A DNA stretch of 64,000 nucleotides from Microbacterium sp. LWO14-1.2. GTDB taxonomy: Bacteria > Actinomycetota > Actinomycetes > Actinomycetales > Microbacteriaceae. Where the stretch lies: contig NZ_CP151633.1 of assembly GCF_038397715.1 (NCBI RefSeq), forward strand, positions 2,170,001 to 2,234,000. Direction: 5' to 3'. Shown piece after piece: positions 16,757-25,842 of the stretch (positions are counted from its first letter, which is position 1; every line of letters starts with the position of its first letter). Under the pieces are notes generated by a model, which was not told where the DNA came from, made no database searches, and saw nothing but the letters and a program-made list of their open reading frames with translations. Both the position numbers and the translations under genes were made by a program.

Positions 16757-17704
16757 ATGACCGAGAACGTGGGCCCCGTCGACGCCTCCGCCAACCCCCG
16801 CTACTCCGGCATCGCGACCTTCGCGCGGCTGCCCCGCATCGAAGACGTCGAGCGCGCCGACATCGCGGTCGTCGGCATCCCGTTCGACTCCGGGGTGAGC
16901 TACCGGCCAGGCACCCGCTTCGGTCCCTCGCACGTGCGCGAGTCGTCGCGACTGCTGCGGCCGTACAACCCCGCGCAGGACGTGTCTCCGTTCGAGCTGG
17001 CTCAGGTGGTGGATGCCGGCGACATCCCCGTGAACCCGTTCGACCTGACCGAGGCGGTCACCGAGGTCGAGACGGCGGCGCGGGCCCTGGGCGAGCAGGT
17101 GCAGCGCATCGTCACGATCGGCGGCGACCACACGGTCGCGCTGCCGCTGCTGCGGGCGGTCGCGGCGAAGCACGGACCGGTCGCCGTGCTGCACTTCGAC
17201 GCCCACCTCGACACGTGGGACACGTACTTCGGCGCCCCGATCACGCACGGCACGCCGTTCCGCCGCGCGAGCGAGGAGGGGCTGATCGACCTGACCGCCA
17301 GCTGCCACGTCGGCACGCGGGGGCCGCTGTACTCGAAGCAGGACCTCGAGGACGACGCCCGCCTCGGCTTCTCGATCGTGTCGAGCGAGTACATCGAGGA
17401 GCACGGCGTCGAGGCCGGCATCCAGCGCATCCTGCAGCGCGTCGGCGATCGGCCGCTGTACGTGTCGATCGACATCGACGTGCTCGACCCCGCGCATGCG
17501 CCCGGTACCGGAACCCCCGAGGCCGGTGGTCTCACGAGCCGCGAGCTGCTGCGCATCCTCCGGGCGTTGCGCGACCGCGACATCGTCGGCGCCGACGTCG
17601 TCGAGGTGTCGCCCGCGTACGACCACGCGCAGATGACGGGGATCGCGGCGAGCCATGTCGTCTACGAGCTGGTGTCGCTGCTGGCCGCGCGCCTCGCGCG
17701 CTGA
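16757..17704 (+). CDS. Agmatinase/ureohydrolase-family enzyme
   Basis: A 315-residue ureohydrolase, a family that removes urea from guanidino compounds using a binuclear Mn centre. Metal ligands are visible in [23 protein letters not shown] and [19 protein letters not shown]. The HFDAHxDTW form is typical of agmatinases; guanidinobutyrase or a guanidine-related role is possible. It ends the transporter-amidohydrolase-ThDP operon, 16 bases after the ThDP gene. In context it would release urea and an amine from an imported guanidino substrate, though the order of reactions is unresolved. Confidence 0.88.
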   Translation: MTENVGPVDASANPRYSGIATFARLPRIEDVERADIAVVGIPFDSGVSYRPGTRFGPSHVRESSRLLRPYNPAQDVSPFELAQVVDAGDIPVNPFDLTEAVTEVETAARALGEQVQRIVTIGGDHTVALPLLRAVAAKHGPVAVLHFDAHLDTWDTYFGAPITHGTPFRRASEEGLIDLTASCHVGTRGPLYSKQDLEDDARLGFSIVSSEYIEEHGVEAGIQRILQRVGDRPLYVSIDIDVLDPAHAPGTGTPEAGGLTSRELLRILRALRDRDIVGADVVEVSPAYDHAQMTGIAASHVVYELVSLLAARLAR

Positions 17705-17710
17705 GCACAC

Positions 17711-17741
17711 ACCGGTTCAACCGGTTCGACCGGTATACGAT
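17711..17741 (+). promoter_or_regulatory. Triple ACCGGT repeat at the subtilase promoter
   Basis: Three copies of a nine-base unit follow without gaps: ACCGGTTCA (17711-17719), ACCGGTTCG (17720-17728), ACCGGTATA (17729-17737). Each contains the palindrome ACCGGT. The last runs into a possible -10, TACGAT (17736-17741). The array lies about 200 bases before the protease start, so it may be a regulator-binding cluster or part of the operon end upstream. Confidence 0.45.
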
Positions 17742-17935
17742 TCTGCACCTCGTCCAGAAACCCTGGACCCCGTGCGAGACGCGCCGCTACGGTCTGTCGC
17801 AACCGATGGACCGGAGACCCCGTGCGACGACGCCAGGACACCCCACACCGGGCGTCCGCGCGAACAGGTAGCGGGAGACCCCACGTCTCCCGCCATGCCT
17901 CTCCGGAGATCGTTCATCCCCAGGAGAGGAAAACC

Positions 17936-19756
17936 ATGTCCCTTCGACGTGCGCGGGGCGCGACCCTGCCCCGAATCGCAGCCGCCGCCGCGGCTGCCCT
18001 GACCGGTGCGAGCCTCCTGCTCGCACCGACCTTCGCAGGCGCGAGCCCCGGGACCGGATCCCCGGACGCCCCGGAGATCGTCGGCGCCGACGCCCCGACC
18101 GCCGTGCCGGGCGAATACATCGTCGTGCTCAAGCCGCAGTCGCAGTTCGGCGCCGCCGACGACATCGCCAGCGCGCTGACCGACACCGTCGGCGGCGAGG
18201 TCGTCGACGTCTTCAACTCCGTCATCGACGGGTACTCGGCGAAGCTCACCGAGGAGGCGGCCCTGCAGGTCGCCGCCGACGAGCGCGTCGAGTTCGTCGA
18301 GCAGGTGCAGACCTTCGAGGCCCTCGGCGAGCAGGCCCCGACGCCGAACTGGGGCGACGACCGCATCGATCAGCGCGACCTGCCCCTCGACGGGCGGTTC
18401 CGGTACCCGGACTCCGCCGGTGAGGGCGTCAGCGTGTACGTGCTGGACTCCGGCATCCGTCTCACTCACGAGGAGTTCGCCGGGCGCATCCGCCCGGGCT
18501 TCGACGCCGTGACAGCCGGCGGCGATGCGAGTGACTGCAACGGCCACGGCACGCATGTCGCCGGCACCGCCGTCGGCACCACGTACGGTGTCGCGAAGAA
18601 GGCGACCGTGTACCCCGTGCGCATCCTCGACTGCCGCGGTCAGGGCAGCTCCGTCGCGATCCTCGCCGGCATCGAATGGGTGCTCGAGAACGCGCAGAAG
18701 CCCGCGATCGCGAACTACAGCGTCGGGTGCAAGACGCCGTGCGACAGCCCGGCGATCGACCGCGCGGTGAACAGCCTCATCGCCTCGGGCGTGACGTGGG
18801 TGCAGGCCGCCGGGAACTCGAACGACGACGCCTGCCTCTACAGCCCGCAGAAGGTCGCGGCGGGCATCACGGTCGGCAACTCGACGCGCACCGACGCCAA
18901 GGCCGCATCGAGCAGCCACGGTCGCTGCCTCGACCTGTGGGCGCCGGGCACCGAGATCGCCTCGGCGTGGTTCACCGGCGATGCGTCGGCCGTGCTCTCG
19001 ACGGGCACCTCGATGGCATCGCCCCACGTCGCCGGCACCGGAGCGCTGTACCTCGCCGAGAACCCCGCCGCCACGCCCGCCCAGGTGCACGCCGCGATCG
19101 TCGACAACGCGACGCCGGGGAAGATCACGGGCCTCACCGCCGGGTCGCCGAACCGGCTGCTGTTCGCGGGCTTCCTGAACGGCACGACGACCCCGGTCGA
19201 CCTGGCGGCGGTCGCCGACCAGACCGCGACCGTCGGCACGGCCGTCGACCTGCAGGCCGCGGCGACCGGAGGCACCGCGCCGTACGCGTTCTCGGCGCAG
19301 GGTCTGCCGGCCGGCGTGACGATCGACGCATCCACCGGCCGGATCAGCGGCACGCCGACCACCGCCGGCACCGCGACCGTCACGGTGGCGGTGCGCGACA
19401 GTGCCGCGACGCCCACGACCGACAGCGTCTCGTTCCGCTGGGTCGTCTCGCCTCCGCCGAGCACCTGCTCGGGGACGACGCTCGGCACGGGCACGCTCAC
19501 CAGCGGCCAGCAGGTCGCGACGGCGCAGTTCACCCGCACCACCGCGAGCACGATCGACGCGTGCCTCGACGGACCCGACGGCGCCGACTTCGACCTGTCG
19601 CTGCAGAAGCGGTCGACGTTCGGCTGGTCGACGGTCGCCCGGGCGGCGACGAAGGCGTCCGACGAGACGCTGTCGTACTCGGCGACCGCCGGGACCTACC
19701 GCCTCATCCTGCGGGCCAGCACCGGATCGGGTGCGTACACCGCGACCGTGAAGTAG
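17936..19756 (+). CDS. Secreted subtilisin-like serine protease (S8) with Ig-like and PPC-like domains
   Basis: A 606-residue exported protease. A basic, Ala-rich signal peptide (about residues 1-37) is followed by an inhibitor_I9-type propeptide, then the S8 catalytic domain: Asp171 in YVLDSGIRLTHEEF, His204 in NGHGTHVAGT, Ser359 in GTSMASPHVAG. C-terminal to it come an Ig-like (He_PIG-type) domain with GLPAGVTIDASTGRISGTP and a domain resembling PPC near residues 510-606. The ATG at 17936 follows AGGAGAGGA. It is probably autoprocessed outside the cell and used for protein digestion. A strong terminator follows. Confidence 0.92.
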   Translation: MSLRRARGATLPRIAAAAAAALTGASLLLAPTFAGASPGTGSPDAPEIVGADAPTAVPGEYIVVLKPQSQFGAADDIASALTDTVGGEVVDVFNSVIDGYSAKLTEEAALQVAADERVEFVEQVQTFEALGEQAPTPNWGDDRIDQRDLPLDGRFRYPDSAGEGVSVYVLDSGIRLTHEEFAGRIRPGFDAVTAGGDASDCNGHGTHVAGTAVGTTYGVAKKATVYPVRILDCRGQGSSVAILAGIEWVLENAQKPAIANYSVGCKTPCDSPAIDRAVNSLIASGVTWVQAAGNSNDDACLYSPQKVAAGITVGNSTRTDAKAASSSHGRCLDLWAPGTEIASAWFTGDASAVLSTGTSMASPHVAGTGALYLAENPAATPAQVHAAIVDNATPGKITGLTAGSPNRLLFAGFLNGTTTPVDLAAVADQTATVGTAVDLQAAATGGTAPYAFSAQGLPAGVTIDASTGRISGTPTTAGTATVTVAVRDSAATPTTDSVSFRWVVSPPPSTCSGTTLGTGTLTSGQQVATAQFTRTTASTIDACLDGPDGADFDLSLQKRSTFGWSTVARAATKASDETLSYSATAGTYRLILRASTGSGAYTATVK

Positions 19757-19764
19757 CCGTCGAC

Positions 19765-19809
19765 GAGGGGCGGATGCCGGGGCAGCAGCCCTCTCGGCAT
19801 CCGCCCCTC
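19765..19809 (+). terminator. Intrinsic terminator after the subtilase gene
   Basis: A perfect 15-bp stem, GAGGGGCGGATGCCG (19765-19779) with CGGCATCCGCCCCTC (19795-19809), and a 15-base loop, starts nine bases after the stop codon. The same stem core ends the D-arabinan operon at 59048. Confidence 0.85.
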
Positions 19810-19931
19810 CCTGCACCGTCCCTGCGCCCTCCCTGCGCCCTGCCTGGGCCCTGCCGGGGGTCTGGACGAACGGTCGGATGCCGTGGACGCCGCGTCGGGC
19901 GCGACGCGGGTCGGGCCGCGATGCTGGAAGC

Positions 19932-21134
19932 ATGACCACGACCGCCCCCGTTCCCGTGACGACCTCCCGCGCCGACGGCATCCGCTACGGCGGACTCGTC
20001 GTGCTGATGCTGATGGGCTTCCTGCTCGTCACGGCCGAGTTCCTGCCCAACGGCGTGCTCACCGAGATGGCAGACGCCCTCGGCGTCACACCAGGCCAGG
20101 CGGGGCAGACCGTGACGGTCACCGCGCTCGTCGGCCTCGTGGTCGCGCCCACGGTCGGGCTGATCTTCCCCCGCCTCGATCGACGGTCGCTGCTCGTGTG
20201 GATGGCGCTCGCCGCCGCCGTGTCGAACCTCGTCGTCGCGATCGCGCCGAACCTGCTCATCGTGCTGCTGGCGCGATTCCTCCTCGGGGCCGCGATCAGC
20301 GCGTTCTGGGCCATGTCCATCACGGTCGCCGTGCGGCTCGCCGGGCCGGAGCACCTCGGCCGCGGGGTCATGTTCACCTCGGCCGGCGTCTCGCTCGCGA
20401 CCGTCGCCGGTGTGCCGCTCGGCGTCATGCTCAGCGAGCTCGTCGACTGGCAGGCGGTGTTCGCGATCGCCGGCGTGCTCATGGTGCTGCTGGTCGCAGC
20501 GTTGCGGTTCGTGCTGCCGTCGGTGCCGGCGGAGCAGGCGTCCAGCATCCGTCTCCTCGTCGACACGCTGCGCCGACCCGGCATCGGACTCGGCATGATC
20601 GGTCACGTGTTCGTGGTGCTCGGGCACTTCCTCGCCTACACGTACGTGCGGCTCGCGCTCGAGCGGATCCCCGACGTCGACGCCTCGACGATCGTCGTGC
20701 TGCTGGCGCTGTTCGGCCTCGGCGGCCTCGCGGGCAACCTGTCGATCGGGTTCGTGATCGACCGGCGGTTCGCGTTCTTCGCCGTGTTCGCACCCGCCGT
20801 GATCGCCGTCTCCGTACTGGCGATGATCCTGCTCTCGGGCACAGTCATCGGAGTCGGGATCGTCGTGCTCGTGTGGGGCTTCTTCTTCTCGTCGTGGCTG
20901 CTCGTCGCGAACACCTGGGTCGGGCATCGCATGCCCGACCGGCTGGAGGCGGGCGGCAGCCTGGTCGTCGTCGGGTTCCAGGGCGCCATCACGCTCGCGG
21001 CCGGCGTCGGCGGACTGCTCGTCGACACCCTGAGCGTCGAGGCGGTTTACGTGATCGGCGCGGTCGTGCTCGTGCTGGGTGCTGTGCTGTTCGGGGCGTC
21101 GAACCGGGTCAGCTCGCGTGCGGCCCGCGGCTGA
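19932..21134 (+). CDS. MFS transporter (DHA1 / NepI-AraJ type)
   Basis: A 400-residue permease with about twelve hydrophobic helices. The first helix carries MGFLLVTAEFLPNGVLTEMA, the ExxPxG signature of the sugar-efflux/NepI-like DHA1 group, which exports purines, arabinose or drugs. The ATG at 19932 begins the first good N-terminus; an in-frame upstream start would add 18 unrelated residues. It converges with an AraC-family gene 12 bases away. Substrate not assigned. Confidence 0.85.
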   Translation: MTTTAPVPVTTSRADGIRYGGLVVLMLMGFLLVTAEFLPNGVLTEMADALGVTPGQAGQTVTVTALVGLVVAPTVGLIFPRLDRRSLLVWMALAAAVSNLVVAIAPNLLIVLLARFLLGAAISAFWAMSITVAVRLAGPEHLGRGVMFTSAGVSLATVAGVPLGVMLSELVDWQAVFAIAGVLMVLLVAALRFVLPSVPAEQASSIRLLVDTLRRPGIGLGMIGHVFVVLGHFLAYTYVRLALERIPDVDASTIVVLLALFGLGGLAGNLSIGFVIDRRFAFFAVFAPAVIAVSVLAMILLSGTVIGVGIVVLVWGFFFSSWLLVANTWVGHRMPDRLEAGGSLVVVGFQGAITLAAGVGGLLVDTLSVEAVYVIGAVVLVLGAVLFGASNRVSSRAARG

Positions 21135-21146
21135 CGCGCGCGCGGC

Positions 21147-22064
21147 TCAGGCCGGGACCGGCGTGCGCTGCGACGCCCGCCAGGCCGACGGCGTCAGCCC
21201 CGTGCGGCGACGGAACGCGCGGCTGAACCCTTCGTCGGAGGCGTAGCCCAGCTCGCGGGAGGTCTCCGAGACCGTGCGGCCGGCCGCCAGCATCCCCTTC
21301 GCCACGTCGATGCGCACCTCGGTGACGTAGTCGGCGGGCGAGCGGCCGATCGCGTGGCGGAACCGCTCGGCGAACGCCGACCGCGACATCGCGCCCACGG
21401 TCGCAAGGCTCTCGACGGTCCACTCGCGGCCGGGCTGATCGTGGATCGCCGCGACGACGCGGTCGAGGAAGGGATCGGGGGATGCCGCGGGCCAGCCCTC
21501 CGGCGCGCAGCCGTTCGCGGCCCATGCGCGGATCACCGAGAGCAGCACGGTCTTCGCCATCATGCGGCAGATCAGCGGGTCGCCTTGCCGGGCGGGGGAG
21601 CCGGGAGGGTCCGTCGGACCCATGCTGCCGGCGAGGGCAGCTGCCGCCGGCTCGAGCGCGTCGAACGCGATCACCGTGACGGGGTCGGGGAGTCCGGTGA
21701 TGAGCGCCTGCGCGGCGTCGGAGAACTCGAGATCGAACACGACGACGTCGGCCGGTCCCGCGGCCTCGAGCGCGAATGCGGTGCGCCCCAGGGTGAGGAA
21801 GGCGTCGCCGACCGTCAACGCCGTGTCGGCCGGTCGCTCGTCGACGGCGATGAGGGTCGAGGCGCGGTCGACATCGAGTCGGCAGCCCGTGTTCAGGGGC
21901 GGATGCCCGTGCACCGTGCCCTCCGCGAGGTAGACGAGGGTCGCTGACCCCGCAGGGAGCGAGAGGCGCTCGCCGGGCTGCAACGCGGCACGGCGGGCGA
22001 CGCCGACCGTGAGGTCGACGCCGTCGAGCACCCGGGTGAGGGCGGAGGGAACGGTCGTCACCAT
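21147..22064 (-). CDS. AraC-family regulator with N-terminal cupin domain
   Basis: A 305-residue protein. Residues 1-190 look like the cupin_6 sensing domain of AraC regulators, with a beta-rich stretch and QGDPLICRMMAKTVLLSVIR as its terminal helices. The C-terminal 100 residues hold two helix-turn-helices (ESLATVGAMSRSAFAERFR and VSETSRELGYASDEGFSRAF). The ATG at 22064 begins MVTTVPSAL. It converges on the MFS exporter and is divergent from a DUF3817 protein. Control of the exporter is plausible from adjacency. Confidence 0.88.
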   Translation of the reverse strand: MVTTVPSALTRVLDGVDLTVGVARRAALQPGERLSLPAGSATLVYLAEGTVHGHPPLNTGCRLDVDRASTLIAVDERPADTALTVGDAFLTLGRTAFALEAAGPADVVVFDLEFSDAAQALITGLPDPVTVIAFDALEPAAAALAGSMGPTDPPGSPARQGDPLICRMMAKTVLLSVIRAWAANGCAPEGWPAASPDPFLDRVVAAIHDQPGREWTVESLATVGAMSRSAFAERFRHAIGRSPADYVTEVRIDVAKGMLAAGRTVSETSRELGYASDEGFSRAFRRRTGLTPSAWRASQRTPVPA

Positions 22065-22158
22065 GCCTTCGGCAACGCTCGGACGGCGACCGGTATTCCG
22101 ATTCGAGCGGCGGGAGGACGCCCGGTTACGCTGGCAGGACACCCACCCGAGGAGTCCC

Positions 22159-22620
22159 GTGTTCCGCTCACCCGGTCGTCTGTTCCGTGTCCTCGCGATC
22201 GCGGAGGCGATCACCTGGACGATCCTCATCGCGGCGATCGTCGCCAGAGCCGTCGGCGCCCCGGGCGTCGTCGTGACGGTGGGCGGCGGCATCCACGGCT
22301 TCGTGTTCCTCGCCTACGGCGCGACCGCCGTGCTCGTCGCGCTCAACCAGCGCTGGCACGTCGGTGTCGCGATCGTCGCGATCGCCAGCGCCGTCGTTCC
22401 CTACGCGACCATCCCCGCCGAGATCTGGCTGCACCGTACGGGCCGGCTGACGGGGGAATGGCGTCTCACCGAGACGGACGACCCGCGTGACGCCCGCTGG
22501 TACGACCGTCTGATGCGCTGGTTCCTGCAGCGCCCCTGGGTACTCGCGATCCTGCTCGTCGCGGCGATCGTGGCGCTGTACGTGATCCTGCTGCTGGCGG
22601 GCCCTCCCGGCGGGAAGTGA
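22159..22620 (+). CDS. DUF3817 membrane protein
   Basis: A 153-residue protein with the DUF3817 pattern: three helices early (LAIAEAITWTILIAAIVARA; a stretch around GGGIHGFVFLAYG; VAIVAIASAVVPYATI), an EIWLHR turn, and a fourth helix near the C-terminus. The GTG at 22159 has GAGGAG seven bases upstream; an earlier in-frame start would overlap the divergent regulator. Function of the family is unknown. Confidence 0.75.
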   Translation: MFRSPGRLFRVLAIAEAITWTILIAAIVARAVGAPGVVVTVGGGIHGFVFLAYGATAVLVALNQRWHVGVAIVAIASAVVPYATIPAEIWLHRTGRLTGEWRLTETDDPRDARWYDRLMRWFLQRPWVLAILLVAAIVALYVILLLAGPPGGK

Positions 22621-22650
22621 CGAGCGCCCGCTTGCACATCCACTCGCTCT

Positions 22651-22666
22651 GCGCGGTATATCGCGC
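22651..22666 (+). promoter_or_regulatory. Possible operator upstream of the ABC-monooxygenase operon
   Basis: GCGCGGTATATCGCGC is a 16-base near-palindrome with five-base GCGCG/CGCGC arms, 131 bases before the substrate-binding-protein gene. It resembles a repressor site, but no regulator gene is adjacent, so this is a weak call. Confidence 0.35.
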
Positions 22667-22796
22667 TGTGTGACGCCTCGTATGACGCCCCGTGTCGAAT
22701 TGCGTCGGGCGTGTCGCCGGTGATCGAGGGTTCCCCTAGCGTTCAGACGCGGTCGCTACGACCGGCATCCGTCCCCGCATCCGAGGATCCTCCCCC

Positions 22797-24068
22797 ATGC
22801 ACTCACTCCGCGTACGGCGCATCGGCGCGCTCATCATCACGGCAGGGCTCGCCACCGGGCTGAGCGCCTGCGCGATCTCCGACGGCAGCGACGGCGGCGG
22901 CTCAGCCGACGACCAGACGCTGACGTTCTGGAGCTACTACCAGGGCGCGCAGGCCGACTGGCTGCAGGCCCAGGTCGACCAGTTCGAGAAGGACAACCCG
23001 GGCGTCACGGTCGACATCGTGAAGACCGTCGGCGACCAGCAGGATCAGAAGCTCCTCGCCTCCGTCGCCACCGGCGACACCCCCGACCTCTTCATCAACA
23101 ACATCGTCGTCGACTTCCCGACCCTCGTCGCCGGCGGCGTCACCGCCGACCTCACCGAGTACTGGGACGGCTTCGCCGACAAGGATCAGTTCGCCGAGTC
23201 GGCCGCGTGGTCGTCCGACGACAAGGTCTACAACCTGCTGCCCTTCACCAACCTCATCGGGCTCTACTACAACCAGGACATCCTCACCGAGGTGGGCATC
23301 GACGCGCCGCCCGCCACCCTCGACGAGCTGCAGGCCGACCTCGAGATCGTGAAGGCCGACGGCCGGTACGACGGAATCGCCCTCTCCGGCGCGCCGACGG
23401 TCGAGGGCGCCTGGCTCTTCGCCCCGGAACTGCTGGGCCTCGGCATCGACTACTGCAGTTTCGAGGGACCAGAGGTCGACGCGGCGTTCGAGCGCGCCCA
23501 GACCTGGGCGAAGGCCGGCTACACGCCGCAGGCCACCGCGACCTGGGACCAGAACGACTCGTGGCAGCAGTTCGCCACCGGACAGTACGCCTTCGGAATC
23601 AACGGCAACTGGCAGCTCGGCAACGCCGAGGAGGCCGGGTTCGAGTGGGGCACCGCGCAGTACCCGGCGCCGACCGGCGGCACGAGCGTCGTCTACCCGG
23701 GCGGCGAGGGCTTCGGCATCGGCGCGAACTCCGACAAGAAAGACCTCGCCTGGAAGTTCCTCGAGGAGGCGGTGCTCACCCCCGAGGCCGGTGAGGCGAT
23801 CTTCGCCACCGCCGGATCCATCCCCGTGCGCGCCGACGTGGCCGAGCTGCCCGCGATCAAGGACAACGTGGCCGTGCAGCCGTTCGTCGCGGCGGCGCAG
23901 ACCTCCGGGTCGTGGCCCAAGAACGAGAACACCGCCAACATCCAGAAGGCTCTCGGGGAAGCGGTCTCCAGTGTGATCTCGGGGCAGAGCTCGGCGGCCG
24001 ACGCCAGCGCGGCGGCGGTGGCAGACATCAAGGCCGCGCTCGAGGACGGCGGCGGCGGCTGCCGGTGA
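22797..24068 (+). CDS. ABC transporter substrate-binding lipoprotein (CUT1-type)
   Basis: A 423-residue extracellular solute-binding protein of the type-1 (sugar) family. The N-terminus is a lipoprotein signal with lipobox LSAC and Cys25. The mature part starts TLTFWSYYQGAQADWLQAQV, typical of CUT1 binders, and contains GQYAFGINGNWQLG. It overlaps the next permease gene by four bases (GTGA). The family normally binds sugars, but the downstream genes are DszC- and DszA-like monooxygenases, so the real ligand may not be a carbohydrate. Confidence 0.9.
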   Translation: MHSLRVRRIGALIITAGLATGLSACAISDGSDGGGSADDQTLTFWSYYQGAQADWLQAQVDQFEKDNPGVTVDIVKTVGDQQDQKLLASVATGDTPDLFINNIVVDFPTLVAGGVTADLTEYWDGFADKDQFAESAAWSSDDKVYNLLPFTNLIGLYYNQDILTEVGIDAPPATLDELQADLEIVKADGRYDGIALSGAPTVEGAWLFAPELLGLGIDYCSFEGPEVDAAFERAQTWAKAGYTPQATATWDQNDSWQQFATGQYAFGINGNWQLGNAEEAGFEWGTAQYPAPTGGTSVVYPGGEGFGIGANSDKKDLAWKFLEEAVLTPEAGEAIFATAGSIPVRADVAELPAIKDNVAVQPFVAAAQTSGSWPKNENTANIQKALGEAVSSVISGQSSAADASAAAVADIKAALEDGGGGCR

Positions 24069-25012
24069 CCTCCTCGCTCCTGCAGGCAGCGCCGACGGTG
24101 ACGCCGACGAGTGCGGGACGCCCGACCGGGCGTCCCGCACTCGCGCGTGCTCTCGCGCGCACGCCGATCTGGTTCCTCGTCCCCGCGATCGGACTGCTCG
24201 CCGGCTTCGCGGTCTACCCCCTGATCGTGCTGGTGCGGATGTCGCTGAGCGACGTCGGGCCGAGCAACATCGTCGGCGACTGGCCGTTCGTCGGGCTCGA
24301 GAACGTCGCCGCCGTGCTCGGCGACGACGAGCTGTGGGCCGCGCTGCTGCGCACCGTGGGCGTGGCGGTCGTGCTGCTCGCATCGAACTTCGTGCTGGGC
24401 GTGATCGGAGCGTCCATCCTCTCGGTCGGCGGACGCATCACCGAGACGGTCCTCGCCGTGATGGTGTTCGTCTGGGCGCTGCCGCCCCTCGTCTCGGGCA
24501 GCGCCTTCTCGTTCCTCCTCGACGACCGGGGGCCGATCAACACCGCGCTCGGCGTGTTCGGCGCACCGCCCGTGTCGTGGCTGAGCTCGCCCGACCTCGC
24601 CCTGTGGTCGGTCACGGCCATCATCGCGTGGGCCGCGCTGCCGTTCTCGGTGCTCGTCATCCGCGGCGGGCTCCTCGCGGTGCCGACCGATCTGCTCGAG
24701 GCGGCCGCTCTCGACGGCGCCGGTTACTGGCGCACGCAGCTGCGGATCGTGCTCCCGCAGCTGCGACCGACGCTCGGCATCCTCGCGATCCTGACCGTGC
24801 TGTACGCGTTCAAGAGCTTCGACTTCTTCTACGTGACGACGAAGGGCGGTCCGGGGACGACGACGAACACCCTGCCGGTGCTCGCGTACAACACCGCGTT
24901 CAGCGGCTTCGAGATGAGCACGGGGGCCACGATCGCGCTCGTGTCGATGCTCGCGGTCGCGATCTTCGCCGTGCCGTACATCCGCGCCGTCCGGCGGGAG
25001 GAGCAGGCATGA
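24065..25012 (+). CDS. ABC transporter permease (MalF-like)
   Basis: A 315-residue permease with six hydrophobic segments. The cytoplasmic EAA loop is visible as LEAAALDGAGYWRTQLRIVLP. The GTG start overlaps the binding-protein stop, and its end overlaps the second permease (ATGA). With the neighbouring gene it forms the membrane channel. No ATPase gene is in the operon; a shared MsiK-type ATPase encoded elsewhere is usual for actinobacterial CUT1 systems. Confidence 0.9.
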   Translation: MTSSLLQAAPTVTPTSAGRPTGRPALARALARTPIWFLVPAIGLLAGFAVYPLIVLVRMSLSDVGPSNIVGDWPFVGLENVAAVLGDDELWAALLRTVGVAVVLLASNFVLGVIGASILSVGGRITETVLAVMVFVWALPPLVSGSAFSFLLDDRGPINTALGVFGAPPVSWLSSPDLALWSVTAIIAWAALPFSVLVIRGGLLAVPTDLLEAAALDGAGYWRTQLRIVLPQLRPTLGILAILTVLYAFKSFDFFYVTTKGGPGTTTNTLPVLAYNTAFSGFEMSTGATIALVSMLAVAIFAVPYIRAVRREEQA

Positions 25013-25836
25013 TCCCCCGACGGACGCGCGCCGCGTTCCGCGTGCTGGCGGTCGCGCTCGGCCTCGTCTACCTGCTGCCGCTGCTGTGGATCGTGCTCAC
25101 CTCGTTCAAGACGAAGCAGCAGGTGCTCGCCGATCCGAACGGCCTCGTCTTCACGCCGACGCTCGACACCTACGCGACGGTGATCGGCGACGGCATCGGT
25201 GCGATCGCGACCTCGCTGCAGATCGGCGTCGGCGTCACCGTCATCACGCTGCTCATCGCGGTCCCGGCCGCCGCAGCTCTCGCGCGTCGAGTCTCGGCCG
25301 GGTGGAACCACGTGATCACCGTCTTCCTCGCGGCGCTGCTCGTGCTCCAGATGGTTCCGCAGCCCATGACGGTCATTCCGCTGTACAGCGTGCTCGCCTC
25401 GTGGAAGCTGCTCGGCACCCTCGCCGGCGTGATCATCGCCGACATCGCCCTGCTGCTGCCGTTCGCGATCATGCTGCTCCGGCCGTTCGCGCTCGCGATC
25501 CCCGGTGCGCTGTACGAGGCCGCCGAGCTCGACGGCGCAGGGCGGTGGCGCACGTTCCGCTCGCTGACCGTGCCGATGCTGGGCAACGGCATCGTCACCG
25601 TCGTGTGCATCGTGTTCATCTCGGCGTGGGGCGAGTTCGTGTACGCGATCAACTTCCTGCCCCAGGGTGTGGTGCTGCCCGTGAGCGGACTGCTCGCCCA
25701 GCAGAACTCCACCTACTCCGCGGAGTGGAACAGCCTCATGGCGCTCGCCGTCATCACCTCGCTGCCCCTGCTCCTGCTGTTCGTCGTGTCGCAGCGGCGC
25801 CTGATCGCCGGGCTGTCGCTCGGCGCCGTGAAATGA
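25009..25836 (+). CDS. ABC transporter permease (MalG-like)
   Basis: A 275-residue permease with six hydrophobic segments and the EAA loop YEAAELDGAGRWRTFRSLTVP. It begins with a four-base overlap with the first permease, and the acyl-CoA-dehydrogenase-like gene starts six bases after its stop. Partner of the MalF-like protein. Confidence 0.9.
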   Translation: MIPRRTRAAFRVLAVALGLVYLLPLLWIVLTSFKTKQQVLADPNGLVFTPTLDTYATVIGDGIGAIATSLQIGVGVTVITLLIAVPAAAALARRVSAGWNHVITVFLAALLVLQMVPQPMTVIPLYSVLASWKLLGTLAGVIIADIALLLPFAIMLLRPFALAIPGALYEAAELDGAGRWRTFRSLTVPMLGNGIVTVVCIVFISAWGEFVYAINFLPQGVVLPVSGLLAQQNSTYSAEWNSLMALAVITSLPLLLLFVVSQRRLIAGLSLGAVK

Positions 25837-25842
25837 GGAACC

